Shown here: one piece after another, positions 6,497 through 14,249 of the stretch
Position numbering within the stretch: position 1 is the stretch's first letter
Layout of the letters: the number at the start of each line of letters is the position of its first letter
Assembly: GCA_016278435.1 (NCBI GenBank)
Contig: JADQBU010000292.1
Location: 1 to 15,268, forward strand
DNA length: 15,268 nucleotides
Direction of reading: 5' to 3'
From: Halanaerobiales bacterium
GTDB lineage: Bacteria > Bacillota > Halanaerobiia > Halanaerobiales > JADQBU01
The notes under the pieces: model-generated
Databases searched by the model: none
What the model saw: the letters and a program-made list of their open reading frames with translations, nothing else
Told to the model about the DNA's origin: nothing
Program-made: the position numbers and the translations under genes

Positions 6497-9400
6497 GCCG
6501 GTAATGGTTGTAGGTGGTGGGATTGCCGGTATTCAGGCCGCATATGATCTGGCCGAAATGGGTATTCCAGTTCACCTGATTGAAAAGAGCCCGGCTCTGG
6601 GAGGTAAGATGTCTCAGTTAGATAAGACATTTCCTACAAACGACTGTTCTACCTGTATTATCTCCCCGAAGATCAGTGACTGTTATAACCACAAATTAAT
6701 TACCACCCACTCTTATAGTGAAGTGGAGAATATTACCGGCACTGCTGGGAACTTTAATGTCAAGGTAAGAGAAAAGTCAAGATTTATTGATCTGGATGAA
6801 TGTACAGCATGTGGTGACTGTGCTGATGTTTGTCCGGTAATACTCAAAAATGATTATGATGAAAACTTAGCTCCGAGGAAGGCTTCTTACCGTCCTTTTC
6901 CACAGGCGGTACCGGCCAGTTTTACCATAAGCAAGAAAAATGAACCCCCCTGCCGGAATACATGTCCTTCCGGGGTTAATGTTCAGGGTTATATGGCTCT
7001 GACGGCTGAGGGAAAATTCAAGGAAGCAATAGAATTAATCAGAAAGAATACACCTCTACCCGGAATCTGTGGTAGGGTCTGTACCCATCCCTGTGAATCA
7101 GAATGTAATCGGAAAAATGTTGATGAACCTCTGGCAATCAGGGAAGTTAAGAGATTTCTGGCCGACTGGGAAGAAAGAAATCTGGATAAACTGGAAGATA
7201 TGAAAGTTGAACCTTTCCCGGCTGATAAGAATAAAAAGGTAGCAGTAATTGGTTCTGGACCTGGTGGGCTTTCTGCAGCATACTATCTGCGTAAAACCGG
7301 TTATAATGTGACTGTATTCGAAAAATTACCTGTTCTCGGCGGAACATTAAGGGTAGGAATACCTTCCTATCGTCTGCCGGAGGAAGTTCTGGACCAGGAA
7401 ATAGATATTATCAGAAGACGCGGGGTTGAATTTAAAACAGGTGTAGAGTTTGGTAAAGATATAACTATGGAACAGCTCTTTGCCGACGGTTATGAAGCAG
7501 TTTTTGCTGCTCCCGGAACCAGAAAAGCAAGGAAACTGAGGCTTGACGGTGAAGATAATTCCCATGTTCTTGAAGGTCTTAAATTCCTTTATGATGTAAA
7601 CATGGGTGAAAAGAATCAAATAGAAGGTAAAGTAGGGGTTATTGGTGGTGGTAATACTGCTATAGATGCAGCCCGGACAGCTTTAAGACTGGGAGCAGAT
7701 GAAGTAAAAATTATCTACCGCCGGAGTCAGGCAGAGATGCCGGCCTCGATAGAAGAAGTTGAAGCAGCCCTGGAAGAAGGGATTGAGATTCTGGAGCTGA
7801 AATCCCCTGATAAATTAGTATTTGATGGTGATAAACTAACCGGAATGGAATGTGTTCAAATGGAACTCGGTACTTTAGACGATAGTGGTAGGCCGCGCCC
7901 GCTTCCGGTTGAAGGCAAAAATGTAACTCTTAAGCTGGACTGGGTAATTAATGCTATCGGTCAGGTACCGGAAGGAACATTATCTGGTCTGGAAGATACC
8001 AGTGGTAAATGGGGCTGGCTGAATACCAATGAAGTAACAATGGCTACCAGTATTCAGGGAGTATTTGCCGGTGGAGATGCTACTGGTGGGAATGCTACTG
8101 CAATTGATGCTATCGGTAATGGCCGTAGAGCAGCTGAAATGATAGATGTTTATCTACAGGAAGGCTGGGAAAAGATAGAGGCCCTGAATAAAGAAGGTAT
8201 CAAGAAAAAAGAATCAGAACGGGATTTTGATGAAGATGTTGAAAAAGTAGCCCGTCATAAACCGGGAATGCTTGCAGTCAGTGAGCGGATAAACACTTTT
8301 GATGAAGTTGAAAATTGTCTTACTGAGGAAGAAGCTATAGCTGAAGCTAAAAGATGTCTCCACTGTGCCATCTGTTCTGACTGCCGGGAATGTGAAAAAG
8401 TCTGTGATGCCAATGCAATTCATCATGATATGGAAGATAATATATTTGAAGAGAATGTAGGGGCCGTTATACTTGCAGCCGGATATGAACTCTTCGATCC
8501 GGTTGAATACAGTGAATATGGTTATAGCCGTTACCCGAATATTGTAACCAGTCTGGAGTATGAGCGGATAAGTAGTGCTTCTGGACCAACAGGAGGACAT
8601 ATTGAGAGACCTTCAGATGGCATAATGGCCAAAAGAATTGCCTATATCCACTGTTCAGGCTCAAGAGATGTTAGAATAGATAAAAACTACTGTTCCTCTG
8701 TCTGCTGTATGCATTCCATCAAACAGGCGGTAATCACCAAGGAACATGAAAAAGATACAGAACTGGACCTCTATTACATGGATATCAGGGCCTTTGGCAA
8801 GGGCTTTGAACGTTATTTCAACAGTGCCAAGGCAACTTCCGGTATTAACTTTATCCGGAGTAAGGTATCCGATATTGAAGAAGATGAAAATAACAATCTA
8901 ATTCTGAAATCTGTTGCTGAAGATGGAACCTATCATGAAGAAAAGTATGACCTGGTTGTACTGGCAGCAGGATTTAAACCTAATCCTCAGGTCACTGAAT
9001 TAATGAAGAAGTTCAAGATCCGGGTCAATAAATATGGTTTTGCTGCTGTTAATGAACTGGAACCACTTTCCACCAGCAGAGAAGGTATATTTGCCTGTGG
9101 TGTAATTACAGGTCCCAAGGATATCCCTGAATCTGTTATTCAGGCCAGTGGGGCAGCGGCCAGGGCAGCTGAGATTGTTGGAGTTGATAGCAGTAATATT
9201 GGTGGTGATGACAGAACTTACAGGTTTACCGATAATGAGATGATCAAGACCGGTGTCTTTGTCTGCCACTGTGGAACGAATATTGGAGGGGTAGTCGATG
9301 TAGACTGGGTAGCCGAAGAGGCCAAGAAATTGCCGTTTGTAGCTCACTCTGAAGCATTCAAATATACCTGTTCTTCCGATAGTCAGCAGATTATTTCTGA

Positions 9401-10958
9401 GAGAATCAGGGAAAAAGGACTCAACCGGCTTGTTATAGCCTCCTGTACTCCCCGGACCCATGAACCTCTGTTCAGGGAAGTTGCAGCCAGGGGTGGAATT
9501 AATCCCTATCTGACAGTGATGACCAATATCAGGGATCAGGACTCCTGGGTGCATAGAGATGAAAAGGAAAAGGCTACAGATAAGGCCATGGATCTGGTTA
9601 AAGGTGCAGTTGCCAAGTCCTGGAAGGCCCATTCACTCTACCGGAGTGAAATTGAAAAACTTGACAGTGCCATTGTTGTCGGTGGAGGGGTAAGTGGAAT
9701 GAATGCCGCCCTGAGACTGGCCCAGCTGGGATTCCCTGTCAATATCATTGAGAGAGAAAAAGAACTGGGCGGTAATGCCCGTAAATTGATGTATACAATG
9801 GATGGTAGACCAGCAGAAAATTATTTAAATGAACTTGTCCAGATTATTGAAAACCATCCTCTTATCAAGGTATATAATGAATATGAGGTAGAAAAAATTG
9901 CAGGATATGTGGGTAATTATAACCTTGAACTTAAACCAACAGCCAGTAATGAAGATCAGTCGGTGAAAGATATTGAAGGGGCAGTAATAATTGTGGCAAC
10001 AGGAGCAGTTGAACTCGATACCGATGAATATCTGGCCGGTCAAGATGAACGGGTTATATCCCAGTTAAACCTGGAAAATAAAATGAAAGAAAATAGCCTT
10101 TCAACAGATCTGGAAAAGGTATTTATGATTCAGTGTGTCGGCTCCCGTGAAGATGGTCGGGAATACTGCAGCCGGCTCTGCTGTACTCAATCTGTAAGTA
10201 ATGCCATCCACCTCAAAGAAAGAAATCCAGAACTGGATATTACGGTATTCTACCGGGAAATGAGAACTTATGGTCTCTATGAAGATAAATACCGGAAAGC
10301 CAGAGAACTGGGTATAAACTTTGTCAGATATGATGTGGATAATAAACCTGAAGTCCGGGCAGAAGAAGATGGTCTGGTTGTTACCTACCATGAACCGATT
10401 ACATGTAAGGATGTCTCTGAAAAAGGTGATTTACTTGTTCTGGCCAAGGCTATTGTTCCCGAAGAAAGTAACCGCATGTTAAGCCAGCACTTGAAGGTGC
10501 CTTTAAGTGAAGATGGATTTTTCCTGGAAGCCCATGTAAAATTACGGCCGGTTGATTTTGCTACAGATGGTGTTTATCTCTGTGGTCTGGCCCATGGTCC
10601 CAAGAATCTGGGAGAATCAATCGCTATCAGTAATGCTGCTGCTAGCCGGGCGGCGACTGTACTGGCCCGGGAATATCTGTTGACAGAACCTATGATTGCT
10701 TATGTCGACCAGAAGATCTGTTCAGGCTGTGGTGCCTGTACTGATGTCTGTGCTTATCAGGCTGTTACAATCGATGAAGAAAAAGGTATAGCCCAGGTTA
10801 ATAACGTTCTGTGTAAAGGCTGCGGTAACTGTAATGCTGCTTGCCGCTCACATGCTATTAATCTCAACGGGTTCAGCCATGAACAGATTGTTGATGAAAT
10901 GGAAGCAATCCTTGAGGGCCCGGTAATGTATACAGCAGGAGGGATAGCAAATGAATAA
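6489..10958 (+). CDS. hdrA: Giant HdrA with GltD-like insertion and tandem HdrA units
   Basis: About 1,489 aa; a single HdrA is usually about 650. Domains in order: an HdrA FAD motif G-G-G-I-A-G near residue 10; ferredoxin half-site C105/108/111/115; an Fe-S domain like that of GltD/NfnB (C155, C159, C194, C198, C202, C206); two Rossmann folds near 250 (G-S-G-P-G-G) and 383 (G-G-G-N-T-A-I-D), with Y-R-R and M-P-A as in NADPH-using relatives; a second ferredoxin site C623-C639; and flavin-cluster cysteines C722/735/739/740. A second HdrA begins near 920 with C926-x-C928-G, an FAD motif near 1063, and C1216/1227/1231/1232. The C-terminus holds 2[4Fe-4S] at C1411-C1421 and C1442-C1452. The start at 6489 is chosen because GGGGGTGA (6473-6480) is 8 bases upstream; an ATG at 6480 is also possible. 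Likely the bifurcating core of the MetVF complex, with three FAD-type sites. Confidence 0.88.
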   Translation: MVKPVMVVGGGIAGIQAAYDLAEMGIPVHLIEKSPALGGKMSQLDKTFPTNDCSTCIISPKISDCYNHKLITTHSYSEVENITGTAGNFNVKVREKSRFIDLDECTACGDCADVCPVILKNDYDENLAPRKASYRPFPQAVPASFTISKKNEPPCRNTCPSGVNVQGYMALTAEGKFKEAIELIRKNTPLPGICGRVCTHPCESECNRKNVDEPLAIREVKRFLADWEERNLDKLEDMKVEPFPADKNKKVAVIGSGPGGLSAAYYLRKTGYNVTVFEKLPVLGGTLRVGIPSYRLPEEVLDQEIDIIRRRGVEFKTGVEFGKDITMEQLFADGYEAVFAAPGTRKARKLRLDGEDNSHVLEGLKFLYDVNMGEKNQIEGKVGVIGGGNTAIDAARTALRLGADEVKIIYRRSQAEMPASIEEVEAALEEGIEILELKSPDKLVFDGDKLTGMECVQMELGTLDDSGRPRPLPVEGKNVTLKLDWVINAIGQVPEGTLSGLEDTSGKWGWLNTNEVTMATSIQGVFAGGDATGGNATAIDAIGNGRRAAEMIDVYLQEGWEKIEALNKEGIKKKESERDFDEDVEKVARHKPGMLAVSERINTFDEVENCLTEEEAIAEAKRCLHCAICSDCRECEKVCDANAIHHDMEDNIFEENVGAVILAAGYELFDPVEYSEYGYSRYPNIVTSLEYERISSASGPTGGHIERPSDGIMAKRIAYIHCSGSRDVRIDKNYCSSVCCMHSIKQAVITKEHEKDTELDLYYMDIRAFGKGFERYFNSAKATSGINFIRSKVSDIEEDENNNLILKSVAEDGTYHEEKYDLVVLAAGFKPNPQVTELMKKFKIRVNKYGFAAVNELEPLSTSREGIFACGVITGPKDIPESVIQASGAAARAAEIVGVDSSNIGGDDRTYRFTDNEMIKTGVFVCHCGTNIGGVVDVDWVAEEAKKLPFVAHSEAFKYTCSSDSQQIISERIREKGLNRLVIASCTPRTHEPLFREVAARGGINPYLTVMTNIRDQDSWVHRDEKEKATDKAMDLVKGAVAKSWKAHSLYRSEIEKLDSAIVVGGGVSGMNAALRLAQLGFPVNIIEREKELGGNARKLMYTMDGRPAENYLNELVQIIENHPLIKVYNEYEVEKIAGYVGNYNLELKPTASNEDQSVKDIEGAVIIVATGAVELDTDEYLAGQDERVISQLNLENKMKENSLSTDLEKVFMIQCVGSREDGREYCSRLCCTQSVSNAIHLKERNPELDITVFYREMRTYGLYEDKYRKARELGINFVRYDVDNKPEVRAEEDGLVVTYHEPITCKDVSEKGDLLVLAKAIVPEESNRMLSQHLKVPLSEDGFFLEAHVKLRPVDFATDGVYLCGLAHGPKNLGESIAISNAAASRAATVLAREYLLTEPMIAYVDQKICSGCGACTDVCAYQAVTIDEEKGIAQVNNVLCKGCGNCNAACRSHAINLNGFSHEQIVDEMEAILEGPVMYTAGGIANE

Positions 10959-11400
10959 GCAGAATGAATTTGAACCGAAGATAATAGCTTTTCTCTGTAA
11001 CTGGTGTAGCTATGCAGCGGCCGATCTGGCCGGTAGTAGTAGAATACAGTATCCTCCCAATATCCGGGTAATCAGGGTGCCATGTTCCAGCAGAATCGAT
11101 CCTCTGCTGATTATCAAGGCCTTTAAAATGGGGGCTGATGGAATACTGGTATCCGGATGCCATCCGGGAGACTGTCACTATATAGACGGTAATATGTACG
11201 CCAGGCGCCGGTTTGTAATGCTGAAAGAACTATTAGCATTTTCCGGTATTGAAGAAGAAAGAATTAACTTTACCTGGTGTTCTGCTTCCGAAGGGAAAAG
11301 GTTTGGCGGGATAGTTGAGGAAGTTGTTAATAATATTAAAAAAGTTGGTCCCTGGCAAGGACTCGGTGTTAAAGAAGGAGGGCTGGTCAGTGGCAAATAA
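10951..11400 (+). CDS. mvhD: MvhD/FlxD-type [2Fe-2S] electron-transfer subunit
   Basis: A 149-aa protein that hands electrons from a dehydrogenase module (hydrogenase, formate dehydrogenase or Flx) to HdrA. It contains F-L-C16-N-W-C19, V-P-C45-S-S-R, and G-C70-H-P-G-D-C75-H-Y, the five conserved cysteines of the family, then the G-N-M-Y-A-R-R-R stretch. ATG overlaps the last codons of hdrA, with AGGAGG (10937-10942) 8 bases upstream. Because flxC-, flxB- and flxA-like genes follow, it is best read as FlxD, the connector between an NAD(P)H-oxidising Flx unit and HdrA. Unlike the MvhD-like tail at about 4104-4450, it is intact. Confidence 0.9.
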   Translation: MNKQNEFEPKIIAFLCNWCSYAAADLAGSSRIQYPPNIRVIRVPCSSRIDPLLIIKAFKMGADGILVSGCHPGDCHYIDGNMYARRRFVMLKELLAFSGIEEERINFTWCSASEGKRFGGIVEEVVNNIKKVGPWQGLGVKEGGLVSGK

Positions 11401-12217
11401 AATTGATGAAATACGTGAAATAGCCCGTAAATTAATGGAAGAGGAAACTGTAGAAAGGGTTATCGGGTATGGTAAGGCCGATTTTACTGAAGAAATGACA
11501 CCGGTATTTATCACCAGCCCTGAGGAAGTTGAAAAACTGCTTTTTAATGAAAAATCTAATATGATGCTGGCTAAATACCTACTAAACTATAAAGATAGTA
11601 AGACTGGAATTGTAGCTAAACCATGTGATACAAGGGCAATTGCCAGTTATTTAAGTGAAGATATGCTGAAACGAGACAATGTTGTGATAATCGGTATTAA
11701 TGATTGTCCGGGAATGACTGATAATACTGCCTGTAATGAATGTGAAGTCCGTAATCCAGTTCTTTCTGATTATACAGTAGGAGAAGAAGGAGAAGTTCCT
11801 GAATTAAAGCTGGATAAAACACTGGAAGAGATGTCCACAGCAGAAAGAAAAGAATATTTTGTTGATCAATTCTCACGCTGTATGCGCTGTTATGCCTGCA
11901 GACAGGCCTGTTATGTCTGTTATTGTGAAGAATGTTTCGTCGACAGCAATCAACCCAGATGGGTAGGGCAGGGGACAAACCCCGAAGATAATTTTACCTA
12001 CCATCTGATGAGGGCGATGCATATGGCGGGAAGATGTATCAATTGTGGAGCCTGTGAAGTAGCCTGTCCTGAAGATATAGATGTCAGGGCTTTAACTGCA
12101 CACCTGAGCCGTTATGCTGAAGAGATATATAATTTCAAATCGGGAATGGATCCCCAGGCTAAAACCCTGCTCTCGGATTATAATCCCGATGACAGTCAAC
12201 CGGGCTTCATTGATTAA
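11390..12217 (+). CDS. flxC: FlxC-like iron-sulfur protein (FdhB/FrhB-related)
   Basis: A 275-aa Fe-S protein with a FrhB/FdhB-like N-terminal part (A-K-P-C-D-T-R-A, I-I-G-I-N-D-C-P-G-M) and two cysteine clusters. The first starts C164-x2-C167-x2-C170-x3-C174 and runs on into Y-V-C-Y-C-E-E-C. The second is C216-x2-C219-x2-C222-x3-C226-P. The frame extends to an ATG at 11315, but the GTG at 11390 is preferred: AGGAGG at 11376-11381 lies 8 bases before it, and the added residues would all lie within mvhD in another frame. It overlaps mvhD by 11 bases, implying coupled translation. Known FlxABCD clusters carry two Fe-S proteins between MvhD and the flavoprotein; this matches that position. The subunit letter is by analogy. 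Confidence 0.7.
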   Translation: MANKIDEIREIARKLMEEETVERVIGYGKADFTEEMTPVFITSPEEVEKLLFNEKSNMMLAKYLLNYKDSKTGIVAKPCDTRAIASYLSEDMLKRDNVVIIGINDCPGMTDNTACNECEVRNPVLSDYTVGEEGEVPELKLDKTLEEMSTAERKEYFVDQFSRCMRCYACRQACYVCYCEECFVDSNQPRWVGQGTNPEDNFTYHLMRAMHMAGRCINCGACEVACPEDIDVRALTAHLSRYAEEIYNFKSGMDPQAKTLLSDYNPDDSQPGFID

Positions 12218-12234
12218 GGGGGTGGAAAAAATAA

Positions 12235-13233
12235 ATGAGCATAAAAACTGCAAATAATAAGGAATTTGAGGAGTTTTTGAAGAAATTAAGCCGGGAATAT
12301 CTACTATATGCCCCGGTATTAAACGAAAAGGATGACAAGGTTGTATTTGAACCGATCAATGAAGACAATATAAGCAAAATTACCCTGGGTTGCCAGGCAG
12401 ATGTACCGCTAAAAGAGTGTATACTTCCCTACAATGAAAAGTTGAGTATCGAAGAAAACCCGGATAAGAAGATTGTCATTTTAGGGGCCCGGGCCTGTGA
12501 TATTGAAGCAGTCAGAGTAATAGATGATGTTTTCCTGGATGAGCCTGTTGATCCTTATTATCAGGACAGAAGGGATAAAACAATTATTATAGGATATTCC
12601 TGTGCTAAAATGGAGCCGACCTGTTTCTGTGATACAGTAGGAATTGACCCGGTTGAACATGATTCTGCTCAGGCCTATCTCTATAAAGAGGGAGAAAAGT
12701 ACTTCTTAAAAGTAATGGACGAGGAACTGGAATCACTGTTCACATCTTTACCTGGTGGAAATGAAGAGGAACTTGCAGAATTAATAGATAACAGGCGTAA
12801 TGGAATGGCAGATAGTAATTTTGAAATCGACCTGCCGGTGCCTGTTCCGGAAGCAGCTGCATTTGCAGCTTCCTGCTGGGAAAAAATTGCTGAAAAATGT
12901 CTGGGCTGTGGGGTATGTACCTATTACTGTCCGACCTGTTATTGCTTTGGTTTCTTCTGGCAGGATAAAGATGGTGAAGATAAATGGAGGGCCTGGGATT
13001 CCTGTATGTTTTCTCTCTATACCAAGCATGCCTCTGGGCATAATCCGCGTAATAGCAAAGATAAGCGGTATAGACAGCGGGTTATGCATAAATTTTCCTA
13101 TCACCCTGAAAACTACGGTAAGCTGGCCTGTGTTGGCTGTGGACGATGTATAAAAAGGTGTCCTGTCCATCTGGATATCAGGAGTGCCTTAAAACTGGTT
13201 GAAAATGAATTAAAAGAGGAGGGGGGAAAATAG
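12235..13233 (+). CDS. flxB: FlxB-like iron-sulfur protein (AsrA/HydB family)
   Basis: A 332-aa electron-transfer protein of the type found as sulfhydrogenase beta subunit (HydB), anaerobic sulfite reductase subunit A (AsrA) and FlxB. G-A-R-A-C-D-I-E-A and G-Y-S-C-A-K-M-E lie in the N-terminal half. The C-terminal half has C222-x2-C225-x2-C228-x3-C232 followed at once by C235 and C237, then C299-x2-C302-x2-C305-x3-C309-P. Two [4Fe-4S] clusters are therefore expected. The strong site AGGGGGTGG (12217-12225) is 9 bases upstream of the ATG. It would pass electrons between the flavoprotein encoded two bases downstream and the FlxC/MvhD side. No sulfite reductase (AsrC) or NiFe hydrogenase gene is nearby, so Flx is favoured over Asr or Hyd. 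Confidence 0.78.
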   Translation: MSIKTANNKEFEEFLKKLSREYLLYAPVLNEKDDKVVFEPINEDNISKITLGCQADVPLKECILPYNEKLSIEENPDKKIVILGARACDIEAVRVIDDVFLDEPVDPYYQDRRDKTIIIGYSCAKMEPTCFCDTVGIDPVEHDSAQAYLYKEGEKYFLKVMDEELESLFTSLPGGNEEELAELIDNRRNGMADSNFEIDLPVPVPEAAAFAASCWEKIAEKCLGCGVCTYYCPTCYCFGFFWQDKDGEDKWRAWDSCMFSLYTKHASGHNPRNSKDKRYRQRVMHKFSYHPENYGKLACVGCGRCIKRCPVHLDIRSALKLVENELKEEGGK

Positions 13234-13234
13234 T

Positions 13235-14080
13235 ATGAAGAAAGATAAAATGAAACCCAATAAAGCAGAAATTATTGAAGTAATCCAGGAAACTGGCTCA
13301 AATTTAAATGTTAAAACTTACAGGGTTAAATTTATAGATGAGGATGTAAGAAATTCTTTTTCCTTCCGCCCCGGTCAGTTTATGATGGTTACAGTATTTG
13401 GTAAGGGTGAAGCTCCCTTTGGGTTTGCCTCTTCACCAACACAGGAGTATGTAGAACTATCAATAAAAGAGACAGGAAGGGTAACCAGTGCAATGCATAA
13501 TCTCGCGGAAGGGGACATTATTGGTATCAGAGGTCCCTACGGCAATGGTTTTCCTGTTGAGAGAGCTGAAGGCAAGAACCTGGTCTTTATCGGTGGTGGT
13601 ATCGGTATTGCTCCCTTAAGGTCACTGATAAACTATGTTCTTGATGAAAGTAAGAGGGATCAGTTCGGTAATGTACAGATGTTGCATGCCTTCCGTTCAC
13701 CAGAAGATGCCCTCTTTAAATATGATCACGCCATGTGGGAAAATTCGCCGGATACAGTCGTTAAATATACAATCGATAATCCCTGTGATGACTGGGAACA
13801 CTGTGTTGGCTTTCCCCACACACTACTGGCATCAGAACTTGACTGTGAACTTCCGGATGCCCTGTTCTTTACCTGTGGACCTCCGATTATGATCAAGTTC
13901 ATAACTGAAGAACTGAAGAAAATGGGTATAGAGAAGAAAAATATTATTACTACTCTGGAAATGCGGATGTCCTGTGGATTCGGAAAATGTGGTCGCTGCA
14001 ATATCGGCCATTATTATGTCTGTAAAGATGGGCCTGTCTTTACATTTGAACAATTAAATGAAATGCCTTCAGAATACTAA
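13235..14080 (+). CDS. flxA: FlxA-like FAD/NAD(P)-binding reductase with [2Fe-2S]
   Basis: A 281-aa ferredoxin-NADP reductase-fold protein, related to AsrB, HydG and PyrK. R45-P-G-Q-F binds flavin and G120-G-G-I-G-I-A-P marks the pyridine nucleotide domain, followed later by T-C-G-P-P. The C-terminal [2Fe-2S] motif is C247-x4-C252-x2-C255-x7-C263. It is probably where NADH (or NADPH) meets the complex; specificity cannot be read from the sequence. An AGGAGG (13217-13222) within a run of G precedes the ATG by 12 bases; an in-frame ATG at 13250 is an alternative. It is the last gene of the long run and is followed by a strong terminator. Confidence 0.82.
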   Translation: MKKDKMKPNKAEIIEVIQETGSNLNVKTYRVKFIDEDVRNSFSFRPGQFMMVTVFGKGEAPFGFASSPTQEYVELSIKETGRVTSAMHNLAEGDIIGIRGPYGNGFPVERAEGKNLVFIGGGIGIAPLRSLINYVLDESKRDQFGNVQMLHAFRSPEDALFKYDHAMWENSPDTVVKYTIDNPCDDWEHCVGFPHTLLASELDCELPDALFFTCGPPIMIKFITEELKKMGIEKKNIITTLEMRMSCGFGKCGRCNIGHYYVCKDGPVFTFEQLNEMPSEY

Positions 14081-14115
14081 AGGTAAATTGTAGGTATGAA
14101 TGACGATAGATTATA

Positions 14116-14163
14116 AGAAAAATCTGGGTATTGGGATGAAGTGAACCAATACCCAGTTTTTCT
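14116..14163. terminator. Strong, probably bidirectional intrinsic terminator
   Basis: CTGGGTATTGG (14124-14134) and CCAATACCCAG (14146-14156) form a perfect 11-bp stem with an 11-base loop. TTTTTCT follows and is matched by AGAAAAA on the 5' side, which extends the pairing past one bulged T and gives a U tract on both strands. It ends the metV-metF-hdr-flx transcription unit and insulates the RACo-like gene. Confidence 0.92.
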
Positions 14164-14185
14164 AATAGCAGGAAATTATATATTT

Positions 14186-14213
14186 TTGGTAAACTACTTT
14201 ATTTTAATAAAAT
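14186..14213 (+). promoter_or_regulatory. Putative promoter for the RACo-like gene
   Basis: TTGGTA (14186-14191) and TAAAAT (14208-14213) are separated by 16 bases and lie between the terminator and the ribosome binding site GGAGGTGA (14237-14244). The surroundings are very AT-rich, so a match by chance is possible. A 6-1-6 inverted repeat, ATTTTA-A-TAAAAT, overlaps the -10 box. Confidence 0.35.
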
Positions 14214-14249
14214 ATTAAATTTGATATATTTATGTTGGAGGTGAGAATA

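Noticed and set aside
9000..9632. 210-codon open frame on the minus strand
   Set aside because: It lies wholly inside hdrA, has no recognisable domain and is explained by the codon use of the real gene on the plus strand.
11315..11389. Upstream start for the flxC-like gene
   Set aside because: These codons lie in mvhD in another frame, while GTG 11390 has a well-placed AGGAGG.
12800..13153. 117-codon plus-strand frame overlapping the flxB-like gene
   Set aside because: Out-of-frame shadow of the cysteine-motif-bearing flxB frame; no domain features of its own.
12235..14080. Anaerobic sulfite reductase AsrA/AsrB
   Set aside because: The folds are shared, but there is no AsrC sirohaem subunit, and the mvhD/hdrA context points to Flx.
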